Assembly (NCBI RefSeq): GCF_018608325.1
Contig: NZ_JABAZW010000081.1
Location: 2,414 to 39,316, forward strand
Direction of reading: 5' to 3'
DNA length: 36,903 bases
Origin: Brevundimonas sp.
Lineage (GTDB): Bacteria > Pseudomonadota > Alphaproteobacteria > Caulobacterales > Caulobacteraceae
The notes under the pieces were generated by a model. That model did no database searches, was not told where the DNA came from, and worked only from the letters and a program-made list of their open reading frames with translations. How positions within the stretch are numbered: the stretch's first letter is position 1; every line of letters starts with the position of its first letter. Below are positions 1-8,989 of the stretch, piece after piece. Made by a program: the position numbers and the translations under genes.

Positions 1-2733
1 GTCGCGCACCACCACCCGGCGCGACCGGCCGGTGATCTCGGCGACGGCGTCCGTGCCAAAGGCCTCAAGAAGGGCGTCGAGGACTCCGGGAACTGCGGGC
101 AGACAAGCCATCTTCCCGATCAAGGCTTCGCGCAAGACGAGCGCCTCCTGACTGACGGCGGGCCGTCCTTCGTCCATGACCGGGACCATGGTGACAATGC
201 CGTCGTCATCCTCGATCGCCTCCATCAGGTGGATGGGGAAGGCCTCACGGAGGTAGTCGAGGACGTATTCGCGCGGTGTCAGGTCGATCGAGAGATTGTT
301 CCACTCCTCGGGCGGGATGGACGACAGCCTCCGCTCCATCACCGCCTCATTGGTCGAGACGATCTGGACCACGGCCGATCGGTCCGAGGCGAGGTCGTCG
401 CGGATGGACGCAATCAGGCTGGGCGCCTTCAGCCCGGCCAAGAGGTGACCGAAGAACCGCAGCTTGGCGCCCTCGAATGCGGAGTGGACCGCAGAAGCCG
501 CCTGGCCGCTCTTCGCCTTGCCATCATCGTCATTGAGGCCGGTCGCCTTGAGCGCCTCGGCCAGGTTGGCGTGGATCAACTGGAAAGCGTCGGCCCAGGC
601 GTCCCAGATGCCGATGTCGTCCGGCGTCAGCGGATGAACCAGCGGGTCGTATTCGACGCCCTCGAACGACAGGCTCCGCGCCACATAGAGCCCGAGCGCC
701 TTGAGCTCGCGCGCGACCAGTTCCATGGCCGCGACCCCGCCCCGGTCCATGGCGTCGAGGAAGTCGGCGCGGGACATGAAGGGCGCTTCCGGCCCGCCCC
801 ATAGACCCAGCCGGGCGGCATAGGCGAGGTTCTCCGCCGTGGTCGCGCCGGTCGCCGAGACATAGAGGATCCGGGCATTCGGCAGCCGGTTCTGCAGGGC
901 CAGCCCGGCCATGCCCTGAAGCGAGGCCTTCTTCGTTCCCCGCGCGCCCTTGCCGCCCCCGGCCGCATTGGCCATGGCGTGGGCCTCGTCGAAGGCGATG
1001 ACGCCGTCGAAGTCCTCCCCGAGCCAGGTGACGATCTGGTCGAGACGGGACTGCCGCCCGCCACGCGCCGGCTGGCGCATGGTCGCATAGGTCGTGAACA
1101 GGATCCCGCGATCCAGCCGGACGCCGTCGCCCTGCTTCCAGCTCGACAGCGGCACGACGTCGTGGGCGCCGCCGCCGATCGCGCCCCAGTCGCGGCGGGC
1201 GTCCTCCAGTAGGGCGTCGTTGCGCGACAGCCAGAGCGCCCTCACCCGACCCTGGCTCATGTTGTCGGCGACGATCGCCGCGATCTGGCGGCCCTTGCCG
1301 CAGCCGGTGCCGTCGCCGAGGAAGAAGCCGCGCCTAAGTTGGATCACGTCCTCCTGATCGTCGCGAACGAGGATGACCTCATGGGCGGCCTCGCCGAGAC
1401 GGAACCGGCCGGGCAGGAAGGCCGCGTGGGCCTCGCCGGCGTAGATCACCGTCTCCGTCTGGGCGTCGGAAATCCGGCCCGCGTCGCGCAAGCTGGGCGG
1501 CAACACCGGCCGATACGTCGGCGCAGGTGGAGCGACGGAAGCCATTGGGCCTGACTCGACCAGGGGCGAAGGATGGGGCCGGGGATCAGGAAGGACCATC
1601 CGCGCCAGAGCATGGGCCTGATAAAGGCCAACGTCGCGGCCTTCCCCTGCCCAGGGCCGCACCTCGTAGGCCAAGGGCGTTGAGCTGGCGAGGAACGCCA
1701 GTCGGCCTGCGGGAAGCGCGAGACCTCGCTCGCGCGGGGCCAGGAAGGCTGCGGCGTCCAGCGTCAACCGTGCTCGCGGACGGGCGGTGGCGCGATCCGG
1801 GAGGCGCGCCAGGACCCGGGCGGTCGCCTCCAGATCTTCGGGCTGATGAAGAAGGCCGTCCCAGATCCCTGTCCCCCCCCGATCCATGACCAGAAGGCCG
1901 GTTTCCACCGACGTACCGTGCTTGGCGAAGGCCCGCGCCGGAAAGGCCACGGCGGCGACCATAGCGCCGTGCCGTTCCAGAGCCCGTCTCAGATCGGTGT
2001 CGGCGAGGGCGGTGAGCGGCACGATCGCCGCCATCCGTCCGCCATCGGCCAAGACCTTCAGCGACGAGATGAGATGAGCCTGAAGATCCGAGAAGGGCGG
2101 ATTGCAGACCACGACGTCGAACGATCCGGCGTCCGTCAGGAGATCGGGCAAATGGCGGCCGTCGTGCCGCCGGCGCGTCGCATTGGGGAACAGCCCGTCG
2201 AGCAGCGAGGCGCGCGTGGGCGCAAACTCATTCAGCGTCAGGCTCCCTCCGCACGCTTCCGCGACTACAGCCAGCAATCCGGTCCCGGCCGAGGGCTCCA
2301 GCACGAGGTCGGCCGGCCGAACCTGCGCCGCCAGCACCGCGAGCGCTGCGAGCTGGGGTGGGGTGGAGAACTGGTCCAACGCCACCTGTTCCTCGCTGCG
2401 CCGGCTGTGGGTCAGGCCGAGCGCGGAGACTCCGGCGAGCAGCGCGGCGATCTCGGCTGGCGCATCCTCGAGCCGCGCAATCTGGGGCACGAGACGGCGG
2501 ATCTGAAGCACGGTCGCCGCCTCGATGGCGTCATAGGCGTCGCGCCAGGTCCAGCCGCCCTCGGCGTCCGACGCCCCGAAGGCGGTGGTCATGACGTCGG
2601 CCACGAGGCGTCGATCCAGCGGGCGGGAACGGGCGAGGTGGATGGCCAGGGCGCGGGCGGCCGCCAGGATGTTGGCCGTGGCGTCCCCGATCGTGGCGTC
2701 GGCGAACAGGGACAGGTTGCGGGTCTTGGACAT
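1..2733 (-). CDS. Strawberry-notch-type bifunctional N6-methyltransferase/DEAH helicase (3' part outside window)
   Basis: Open from an ATG at 2733 to the left edge (911 codons, no stop), so the C-terminus is missing. The N-terminal third is a class I SAM-dependent methyltransferase: motif I LEPSAGTG near residue 145 and the adenine-methylase motif NPPF near 211. After it comes an SF2-like ATPase of strawberry-notch type: a P-loop GDGTGCGKGRQ near 472 and the Walker B box DEAH near 581. This fusion is common on alphaproteobacterial plasmids and integrative elements. Its biochemical role is not established; inference is modification or remodelling of element DNA. It is the last visible gene of the minus-strand block radC, toprim, ParB, helicase. 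Its 168-base leader holds the upstream gene's terminator and an inverted repeat, so it probably has its own promoter. The family call is secure; the function is not. Confidence 0.88.
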   Translation of the reverse strand, partial: MSKTRNLSLFADATIGDATANILAAARALAIHLARSRPLDRRLVADVMTTAFGASDAEGGWTWRDAYDAIEAATVLQIRRLVPQIARLEDAPAEIAALLAGVSALGLTHSRRSEEQVALDQFSTPPQLAALAVLAAQVRPADLVLEPSAGTGLLAVVAEACGGSLTLNEFAPTRASLLDGLFPNATRRRHDGRHLPDLLTDAGSFDVVVCNPPFSDLQAHLISSLKVLADGGRMAAIVPLTALADTDLRRALERHGAMVAAVAFPARAFAKHGTSVETGLLVMDRGGTGIWDGLLHQPEDLEATARVLARLPDRATARPRARLTLDAAAFLAPRERGLALPAGRLAFLASSTPLAYEVRPWAGEGRDVGLYQAHALARMVLPDPRPHPSPLVESGPMASVAPPAPTYRPVLPPSLRDAGRISDAQTETVIYAGEAHAAFLPGRFRLGEAAHEVILVRDDQEDVIQLRRGFFLGDGTGCGKGRQIAAIVADNMSQGRVRALWLSRNDALLEDARRDWGAIGGGAHDVVPLSSWKQGDGVRLDRGILFTTYATMRQPARGGRQSRLDQIVTWLGEDFDGVIAFDEAHAMANAAGGGKGARGTKKASLQGMAGLALQNRLPNARILYVSATGATTAENLAYAARLGLWGGPEAPFMSRADFLDAMDRGGVAAMELVARELKALGLYVARSLSFEGVEYDPLVHPLTPDDIGIWDAWADAFQLIHANLAEALKATGLNDDDGKAKSGQAASAVHSAFEGAKLRFFGHLLAGLKAPSLIASIRDDLASDRSAVVQIVSTNEAVMERRLSSIPPEEWNNLSIDLTPREYVLDYLREAFPIHLMEAIEDDDGIVTMVPVMDEGRPAVSQEALVLREALIGKMACLPAVPGVLDALLEAFGTDAVAEITGRSRRVVVRD

Positions 2734-2748
2734 GGGAAGGCTCCGAGC

Positions 2749-2787
2749 GCCTGGAGCGGAGGGCTCCTCCCTCTCGGTCCTCCAGGC
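2749..2787 (-). other. Inverted repeat in leader of the helicase gene
   Basis: Eight-base arms GCCTGGAG and CTCCAGGC enclose 23 bases that themselves contain GGAG/CTCC. It lies 16 bases upstream of the start codon at 2733 and downstream of the ParB terminator. It would form a branched stem in the 5' leader of the minus-strand transcript. A regulatory role is possible but unproven. Confidence 0.35.
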
Positions 2788-2847
2788 TCGCTTCGCCTCG
2801 CCCTTCCTCCGTCTCCCGGCAGTTGGACCCGCGCTGATGACGACAAC

Positions 2848-2886
2848 AGAAAAACACCGCCCCGGCAGATCGCCGGAGCGGTGTTT
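2848..2886 (-). terminator. Rho-independent terminator of the ParB-like gene
   Basis: Arms AAACACCGC and GCGGTGTTT (9 bp, perfect), followed after one mismatch by four more pairs, enclose a 7-base loop. On the minus strand the stem runs into TTTTT. It starts about 14 bases after the stop codon at 2901, so it ends the radC-toprim-ParB transcript and separates it from the helicase gene. Confidence 0.85.
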
Positions 2887-2900
2887 GCGTAGACGCACGA

Positions 2901-5006
2901 TCAGGCGGCGGCAGAGTCCAGAGCCGCCTCGCCCGCCGGTGTGACGGCGAAGGCGCCAGCCCCTTCGTCGTCCTCATCGACCTCACCCCCATCTTCGCCG
3001 GATGCGGGGACGACGTCCTCGTCCGCGATGTCCGGGCCGTCCGGGTCGCTATCGGCATCGACCGGAGCGGCCCAGGACAGGGCGGCCGGGGCCCATGTCC
3101 GGTTCGCGGCCTGTTCGGCGACCCAGTCGACCAGCTCGGTCTTGCGGAGCGTCTTCGCCCGCTTGTCCTCGGCCCCCATGGTCTCGAGCATCCCCGTCAG
3201 CAGGCCCTTGGAATGGGTCTGCAGGAAGGGGGCGTCGGGCGTCCAGTGCAGGGTGATGTCCGCGTGGCACAGCGCCGCCAGTTCCGCCGCCTCGGCCCGG
3301 GCGCTGCGCCGGATCGAGAAGGTCTTTTCCTCGCGAACATCGAGGCTGATGGCGGTCAGTTCCGCCAGCAGTCCCATCTTCTCGCCGTGAGCAAGCCCAT
3401 GCACCCAGCTGATCACCGTCTTGCCGGACGCTTCCCAGGCCGTACGGCGATCTTCGAGCCGGCGACGCACGTCCCCGTCGAGGGTCTCAATGACCCGGTC
3501 ATTGGCCGGATTGAACCCACAGGCCGTGATGGCCAGGGCTGAGTCCACGCGCCCGATGTGGGCGCGCCGGACGAGGACGATGAACAGCCGGGCGATCAAG
3601 GCCGTCAGCGCCGCCCCGGGATCGTCGGCCAAGGCGCGGATCAGGCCGCGCGTCGCTACATCGGTCCGCACGGCGTGAAGGGCGTGGTTGACGCCATCGG
3701 TCTCCGGCTCCGGAGCCTCGACTTCCGGCGGGACATAGGCCAGTGGCGCCGAGGTCCGACGCGCGGCCTCCGGCGCGGCGTCCTCATCCTCTTCGTCGAT
3801 CTCGGGTTCCTCGAGCGTGTAGCAGCGGACTTCGACGCCTGCCTCCGCGGCCGGCCACAGGACCAGCGTCGTCACGACCCGGCCCCCGCATCCAGTCTGG
3901 TCTGACGCGATCTTGGCGTGGATCATATCGACGATCGCCAGATCGGCGACGTCGGGGTGCTCGACGTCCGCCAGGGCGATTCGCGCCTTCTCTGTCCGAT
4001 CGTTGAACACCTCCCGCTGCGCCCGGTAGCGCGCCATCTCTTCGGCGGGGAGTGAACCGCCATACACATAACCGAGCGCCTCAAGATCATCGGGAAGCTC
4101 TGGCTCCGGGCCAGCGGTCACGTGAACCGAGATCCCTTCGGCCTCGAACACGGCCGCGATCCCGCGTGCGCGACGGGTCCACACGGCGGTCAGAATGTCC
4201 GGGTCGAGCAGAACAGGCGGCAGTTCGCCGAACAGGTCGGTCTCGGTGCGGCCTCCGGCGTCGGCATAGGCCCGAGGATCGACCAGGGCGCAGCGGCGAT
4301 CGCGCGTGGTGACCCGGCTGTCGTCGAGACGTTCGCTGACCCGCCATTCCTGGAACCCATGGCCGTCCAAGGTCATCTGGGCGAGATCCTCCTGCTCCTG
4401 GCGATCCGGCAGCCGTGCCAGCAACCGGGTCTGGCGAAGGGTGATGCGGCCCGCCTTCAGCGCCACCAGAGCGGCGGGCGCGACGCCGGACAGGGCCGCC
4501 AATCGCTTGATCTCGATCTCGTCGTAACCGAGTGCCCGCGCCATGGCCGTGATCGTCAGCTTCGACTTCAGCATCCGGCCGATGGCCGCGATGACATCGG
4601 CCACATGGACCGGAACGGCGGTGTTGGTCAGCAGCACCGCCGCCGCCTGGCGAGCCGGATCGGTCTCGACATACGTGCGGACCGGATAGTCCTCGTCGAT
4701 GTCGCCGGCCTCGAGCAGGATCGCCAGGGCCAGGCGGCGCCGGCGGCCGTCGAGGGCCATGAAGGCCTGCTCCTTCTTGCCGCGGCCCGGGCGAACGGTG
4801 ACGGGCTGAAGCTGTCCGGCCGCCTTCAGGGTGGCGGCCAGGGTCGGAATGTCCTCGTCCGGCGGTTCGCCATAGCGCAGGTTCTCTCGCGCGATGCCGA
4901 GATCGCCGAGACGGACGATGCGTTCCACGGGCGTGAAGATGACGGCCGGGGTCGTGGTTTCTGGAGCCGGGGTTGTGGGGGTGATGGCGGGAACGAGGGC
5001 GGTCAT
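2901..5006 (-). CDS. Large ParB/RepB/Spo0J-family protein
   Basis: 701 residues, about twice a chromosomal ParB. The ParB N-terminal domain spans roughly residues 25-135, with the box ALDGRRRRLA. A KorB-like helix-turn-helix region follows at about 150-215 (TAMARALGY, then ITLRQTRLLARL). The long C-terminal half is not recognisable by motif and ends in an acidic Asp/Glu-rich tail. The ATG at 5006 has a GGAG Shine-Dalgarno 8 bases upstream. Proteins of this size and layout accompany strawberry-notch helicases on plasmids and integrative elements; segregation or DNA processing of the element is inferred. No ParA partner is present, so classical partitioning is not demonstrated. Confidence 0.88.
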   Translation of the reverse strand: MTALVPAITPTTPAPETTTPAVIFTPVERIVRLGDLGIARENLRYGEPPDEDIPTLAATLKAAGQLQPVTVRPGRGKKEQAFMALDGRRRRLALAILLEAGDIDEDYPVRTYVETDPARQAAAVLLTNTAVPVHVADVIAAIGRMLKSKLTITAMARALGYDEIEIKRLAALSGVAPAALVALKAGRITLRQTRLLARLPDRQEQEDLAQMTLDGHGFQEWRVSERLDDSRVTTRDRRCALVDPRAYADAGGRTETDLFGELPPVLLDPDILTAVWTRRARGIAAVFEAEGISVHVTAGPEPELPDDLEALGYVYGGSLPAEEMARYRAQREVFNDRTEKARIALADVEHPDVADLAIVDMIHAKIASDQTGCGGRVVTTLVLWPAAEAGVEVRCYTLEEPEIDEEDEDAAPEAARRTSAPLAYVPPEVEAPEPETDGVNHALHAVRTDVATRGLIRALADDPGAALTALIARLFIVLVRRAHIGRVDSALAITACGFNPANDRVIETLDGDVRRRLEDRRTAWEASGKTVISWVHGLAHGEKMGLLAELTAISLDVREEKTFSIRRSARAEAAELAALCHADITLHWTPDAPFLQTHSKGLLTGMLETMGAEDKRAKTLRKTELVDWVAEQAANRTWAPAALSWAAPVDADSDPDGPDIADEDVVPASGEDGGEVDEDDEGAGAFAVTPAGEAALDSAAA

Positions 5007-5057
5007 GAGGTCTCTCCTGCCGGGCGACGGAGTCCATCCCCGCCGCTCCGGCGCCCC

Positions 5058-5963
5058 TCAGCCCCCTCGCTCCTTCCTTTGCGATGCCGCCGCGACCGCG
5101 ACCTCGTTCCAGTCGCCGAACGGCGGCTCGGGCCATGACACCTCTACCTCAAGACCGTCATGGACCAGGCGGCGGCGCAGCCGGGCCGCCGCAGCCTCAC
5201 CGGCCTCCCCCCGGTCGGCGGCGATCAGGACCCTGCGCACGCAGGCGGGCGGGCACCAGACGGCGAGGTTGTTGGCGGCCATTAGGGCCCAGCCGGGAAG
5301 ACCGAACCGGTCCATGGCCGATAGGGTCGTGACCACGCCTTCGCCGACCAGCATGTATTCGGCGGCAGGCGAGAGGCGAACGGCTGCGCCGGGGGGCACC
5401 TGACCCACGGTCTTGCGAGCCAGGCGCAAGCCGGCAGCGAGCAGCCCATTGGTCTCGAGATAGGTCAGTTCGACGGCCGTCAGACGATCGTCGGCGTCGC
5501 TGATCCGGGCGATCAGAGCCGGACGCATGCGTCCGCCGGTCCGATAGACCGACAGTGGCGCGGAGGAATGCAGGCGGAGATTGGAAGCGGCGGCTCCGGC
5601 CGAGACCACGCGGCGCCGCAGATAGAGACCCGCCGGACCATGGGGGGGTCGCTCTGTCGTCGCGGTCCACAGACGCGATGCAGTCTCGATACGAAGGCGA
5701 CGATCCGGCCTGGGCGCAGAGGACCGCCCACGCCCGCCGCCGGTGAGCCGGCCGGCGTCGTCGATGAAGCCTCGAACGCGAAGGTCATCCCGGGCGGCTC
5801 GCCAGTCGGCGCCGCCAAACCCGTGGACGATGACCCGATCATCGGCCAGCATCAGCGAAACCGATCGGTCCGCCGCGCTATGGCCGGGTGCGGGGATGCT
5901 GGCGCGGGAGCCCCCGGCGTAAAGGTCGCCGCCCAAGGCGGCGACGATGGCGTGAAGGGTCAT
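5058..5963 (-). CDS. Toprim domain, primase-like protein of mobile element
   Basis: 301 residues. The N-terminal ~75 residues resemble the DUF7146/primase-like module found before toprim domains on plasmids. The toprim core lies at about 200-290: the conserved Glu is in VGEG (E208) and the acidic strand is AADRGEAG (D250), a variant of the usual DxD. A GAGG Shine-Dalgarno precedes the ATG at 5963. Only 7 bases separate it from the end of radC upstream, so the two are probably co-transcribed. No zinc-finger cysteines and no helicase domain are visible, so priming activity is inferred from family only. Confidence 0.8.
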   Translation of the reverse strand: MTLHAIVAALGGDLYAGGSRASIPAPGHSAADRSVSLMLADDRVIVHGFGGADWRAARDDLRVRGFIDDAGRLTGGGRGRSSAPRPDRRLRIETASRLWTATTERPPHGPAGLYLRRRVVSAGAAASNLRLHSSAPLSVYRTGGRMRPALIARISDADDRLTAVELTYLETNGLLAAGLRLARKTVGQVPPGAAVRLSPAAEYMLVGEGVVTTLSAMDRFGLPGWALMAANNLAVWCPPACVRRVLIAADRGEAGEAAAARLRRRLVHDGLEVEVSWPEPPFGDWNEVAVAAASQRKERGG

Positions 5964-5970
5964 GGCTACC

Positions 5971-6660
5971 TCAGATCAGCCCGAGCTGTCTGAAGCTCGT
6001 GGTGCCTTGGCGGCCGATGACGAGATGGTCGTGAACCTGCAGGCCGAAGACGTGTGCCGCCTCGACGATCTGCCGGGTCATTTCGATGTCGGCGCGCGAG
6101 GGCGTCGGATCGCCGGACGGATGGTTGTGGACCAGAATGAGCGCGGAGGCCGAGACCTCGAGCGCGCGCCGGATGACTTCCCTGGGGTAGACCGGCGCGT
6201 GGTCAACGGTCCCTTCTGCGAGGAATTCGTCCCGAAGGAGGACGTTCTTTCGATCCAGGTAAAGGGCGCGGAACTGCTCCCGGGGCGCGTGGGCCAACGC
6301 TGAGCGGACATAGTCCAGAAGGGATGACCAGGACGACACGACGGGACGTCGGCAAGCCTCCGACCGGGCCAGGCGAACACTCAACCGCTGCAATAATTTG
6401 AGGTCGGTGATCGTGGTCGCATTTAGTGAAGCGGCCCGGGCGAGTTCCGGCGGGTCGGCAGCGACAACGGCTGCGACCGAGCCGAAGACCTCCAGCAAAG
6501 TCTCAACGGTCCGGGGAATGTCACGCTGTGGCAAGGTGCGTGTCATCAGCAGGGAGAGTAGGGACGCGTCGTCCAGCTCCGGCTGAAGGTCTGTCGGCAG
6601 CTCAAGCGACGCCGAGAGACGATCGTAAGGCTGGGGCGTCGATGAGGGCAAGGGTCGCAT
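5971..6660 (-). CDS. radC: RadC-family JAB-domain protein
   Basis: 229 residues from the ATG at 6660, preceded by AGGAG at 6-base spacing; a GTG lies one codon upstream. The C-terminal MPN/JAB domain has the complete metal-binding JAMM pattern HxHx7Sx2D: H178, H180, S188, D191, in HNHPSGDPTPS. The N-terminal part is helical as in other RadC proteins. Despite the name, RadC is not a proven repair protein; JAB RadC genes are frequent on mobile elements. It is the first gene of the minus-strand block, 7 bases ahead of the toprim gene. Confidence 0.93.
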   Translation of the reverse strand: MRPLPSSTPQPYDRLSASLELPTDLQPELDDASLLSLLMTRTLPQRDIPRTVETLLEVFGSVAAVVAADPPELARAASLNATTITDLKLLQRLSVRLARSEACRRPVVSSWSSLLDYVRSALAHAPREQFRALYLDRKNVLLRDEFLAEGTVDHAPVYPREVIRRALEVSASALILVHNHPSGDPTPSRADIEMTRQIVEAAHVFGLQVHDHLVIGRQGTTSFRQLGLI

Positions 6661-6767
6661 CACGGACTCCTGGACTGTTCCACCCCCGCTCGGGGCGGCC
6701 GCCTCCGCCCTTCCTTTTTCTCCGATTCACTGTTGTCGAGGTACGGCGCGGGCTTCAGGTTGGGCTC

Positions 6768-7190
6768 ATGAAATGGCCCTTCATGCTCGCCGGCCTGCTC
6801 CTTGTCGGCCTGGTCCTCGCTCCGGCTGTCGCCCTTGCCGATCCTTGTGAAGGGCGATTGCCGGCCCGCGCCGGTGAGCCTTTCGCGGGCGTGGTCCGCT
6901 ACGTCGGAGACGGCGACAGCCTTTGCCTTGGCGCAACCAATGACCCCGCGACCTGGATCGAGGTCCGGCTCTCGGACTTCGACGCTTCCGAGCTTCACAG
7001 CCCCACCGGCACGGTCGATCGCGACCGGCTCTCCAACCTCGTTCGTGGACGCAATCTGGATTGTGTGGCCGTGCGGGGCCGCAATGGTAGGGTCGTCGTC
7101 TACGATCGGGTGATAGGCGCGTGCCGGCTGAATGGCCGCCGCGTTGGAGATCTTTTGCGACAGGCCGGCGGCCGCGAAGGCGGCAACTAA
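6768..7190 (+). CDS. Secreted thermonuclease-like (SNase family) protein
   Basis: 140 residues from the ATG at 6768. A signal peptide is clear: hydrophobic residues 5-22 and an ALA cleavage site at 24. The mature part has the SNase-fold signatures YVGDGDSL and VRLSDFDASE, the latter matching the RL-G-D-APE strand of staphylococcal-type nucleases. It lacks an obvious second catalytic Arg/Glu pair in the usual spacing, and at about 115 mature residues it is slightly short. Activity on DNA is therefore inferred, not certain. It is transcribed divergently from radC, with 107 bases between the two starts. Small exported SNase-like proteins are common on alphaproteobacterial conjugative elements. 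Confidence 0.72.
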   Translation: MKWPFMLAGLLLVGLVLAPAVALADPCEGRLPARAGEPFAGVVRYVGDGDSLCLGATNDPATWIEVRLSDFDASELHSPTGTVDRDRLSNLVRGRNLDCVAVRGRNGRVVVYDRVIGACRLNGRRVGDLLRQAGGREGGN

Positions 7191-7581
7191 GTCCCGGAAG
7201 GCAGTACGACAAGCGGATCCGCTCCGCTTGCGCGAGACGAGCGGGCGCGGAAGACGTGGTGTGGCGCTCTCTCCCCTGGGCAAGCCGGGCTGCCGATGAC
7301 GCATCGGACGATGGCGTCGATCGTCGAACGGTCAGACGCAGCGCCGGGCGTCCCGCATCCGGGGGCGCTCGCCGAGATCAGGCCATCAGGCGCGATCGGT
7401 CCCGTCATCGCCGTCACCATCAGCCCCGGCGCATGCACGTCGGCGCCACGCTTGAGCTTGGGACTCGAAGAACAGGTCATAGCGGACCCGCGAAATTTGG
7501 TGGGGATTGGCGACAGCTTGATCGCTGCCTACAAATCGAATTGCCGGAGCAACCCGGTCGATGGCGGCCCGGAGAAAACGA
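7191..7581. other. 391-base stretch without a convincing gene
   Basis: Open frames exist on both strands (for example 7187-7480 minus), but none resembles a known family and none has a good ribosome-binding site. It lies between the SNase-like gene and the SMEK-like gene and probably holds the promoter of the latter. Gene remnants cannot be excluded. Confidence 0.4.
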
Positions 7582-8601
7582 ATGCTGACGCGTGGCTACC
7601 TGATCGGTCAAATCGTCGACGATCTGGCCGGCATCGCCGCCCAGGCGAGGCAGCGGGGCCGCCTGCATCTTTTCGACCTTCACATCCACGTTGAGGACTT
7701 CGCCAAGGAAGTCCTCAACCGGGTTCTCGGTCTGCACCTGACAAACCTCAACGCCGAGCGCTCCAACAACCCGGGTCTCGATCTGGGGGACCCGGCCGGC
7801 AAGTGGGCATTCCAGGTGACTGCGGATAAAACCACCGCCAAGGTCAAGGCGACACTGGAGAAGATGGACGCACTACAGCGGCTCAAATACCCCAACGTCC
7901 GGATCCTCGTCATCGGCGAGAAGCAGGGCTCCTACGAATTCACCGGCGAGCCCTTCGCAAGCGCAGGCTTCACCGCCGACATGGTCTGGGACTTCAACGA
8001 CGTCTGCGGGCGCTTGATGTCACTGCCGATCGACACCCTCGTCGATCTGCAGAGCTACGTCTCGAAGGAGACCCGAAGGGTCCGGATCGAACTGGAAATC
8101 CCTGATGAAGACGGGCGTTTCCCGACAGGGATCGACAACCTGGTGGAGGCTTTGCCGACGCCCCGGCTGTCAGACGCCGCCAAATTCGTAGCCTACTACG
8201 AGGCCAAGGACACGCCGATCGAGCGGGAGCAGGCGGAAGCCGTCATCGCGGAACTGAGCAAGAGGCTTGCCGTCTTGCCCCGTCTGACCCGCGAGGTCTT
8301 CAAATTCCTGGTGGAGCGACGCGATGCGAGTAAGGCTGGCTTCCACGACGACTTCAGGATGAGCGATCCCAAGCTTCGACGCATCTACCGGGGGGACGAT
8401 CTCGACGGCGATCTGGCGCTATTGTCCGAGGCGCGTTTGATCGACCTGAACGATCCCGACAATCACGGTGAAGCCTATTATTGGAGCATCCGCTTCCCTG
8501 GCCGGACCCACGGGTACCACGACCTCATCGTGGAATATCTAACGGATCTCGGTATCGATCTGCGAAAGCCGTTCATCACGCTCGACTTCTCCGATTTCTA
8601 A
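7582..8601 (+). CDS. SMEK-domain-like protein, candidate nuclease-type defence factor
   Basis: 339 residues from the ATG at 7582, chosen because GGAG lies 7 bases upstream; an ATG at 7561 is in frame but lacks a site. Residues ~1-140 match the pattern I recall for the bacterial SMEK domain: a helix with E39, LN-x-NL-x-LN spacing, N62-N-P-G, LDLGD (D67, D70), then the strand AFQVT (Q78) and K83. This layout resembles a PD-(D/E)xK nuclease fold with Gln replacing Glu; the catalytic reading is inference. Residues ~200-339 look like a winged-helix region, including LTREVFKFLV. It stands alone among mobile-element genes. SMEK proteins are usually linked to anti-phage or restriction-like systems, but no partner gene is present here. 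Confidence 0.65.
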   Translation: MLTRGYLIGQIVDDLAGIAAQARQRGRLHLFDLHIHVEDFAKEVLNRVLGLHLTNLNAERSNNPGLDLGDPAGKWAFQVTADKTTAKVKATLEKMDALQRLKYPNVRILVIGEKQGSYEFTGEPFASAGFTADMVWDFNDVCGRLMSLPIDTLVDLQSYVSKETRRVRIELEIPDEDGRFPTGIDNLVEALPTPRLSDAAKFVAYYEAKDTPIEREQAEAVIAELSKRLAVLPRLTREVFKFLVERRDASKAGFHDDFRMSDPKLRRIYRGDDLDGDLALLSEARLIDLNDPDNHGEAYYWSIRFPGRTHGYHDLIVEYLTDLGIDLRKPFITLDFSDF

Positions 8602-8817
8602 AATCCCTGTCGCGTGGTGGAGCCGGACACCTTCCCAGGCGTCGCGCTTAGGGCTTGGAGCGACAGATGCGGGCGGCGCAACGGCGCGACCCTTGAGCTT
8701 GGTGAGGATAGCGCGGGATAGCCGAAGTCGATGACCGAGGTCGGAAAGCGCTCTCGCCAAAGAGACCCGCCGAGATACTCGCGATACAACCGATTCTCAG
8801 TTCATGGACTGACTAGC

Positions 8818-8989
8818 ATGCGGCTCGCCTTCCAAGCCGACTTGTTTCGAGCGGCTGCTGATCCAACTCGCCGAGGCCATCTTCCACGTCGGCGGCGCCG
8901 ACAAATACAATGAAGCAGTCATCTTCCCCGAATGTTGGGCCTGTCACGGTGGCTGTGAGGCATACCGCCTCGCATCGGAGCTTCTATGA
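8818..8989 (+). pseudogene. Frameshifted small Cys-motif protein
   Basis: An ATG at 8818 opens MRLAFQADLF and then reads into low-complexity Arg-rich sequence. Shifting frame at about 8848 gives a natural-looking continuation, ERLLIQLAEAIFHVGGADKY, then a CWACHGGC box (CxxCxxxC), ending at a TGA at 8987-8989. The second frame has no usable start codon of its own after the stop at 8810. One extra C at about 8848 explains both halves, giving an original protein of about 56 residues. It ends overlapping the ATG of the PepSY gene at 8986. Family unknown. A sequencing error is an alternative to a true frameshift. Confidence 0.45.

Noticed and set aside
4087..5138. Long frames on both strands over the ParB gene (about 340-350 codons)
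   Set aside because: Arg/Gly/Pro-rich mirror frames caused by high GC; the ParB frame has clear domain motifs.
7187..7480. Minus-strand frame of 97 codons between the SNase and SMEK-like genes
   Set aside because: No recognisable motif and no ribosome-binding site; kept only as an unannotated stretch.
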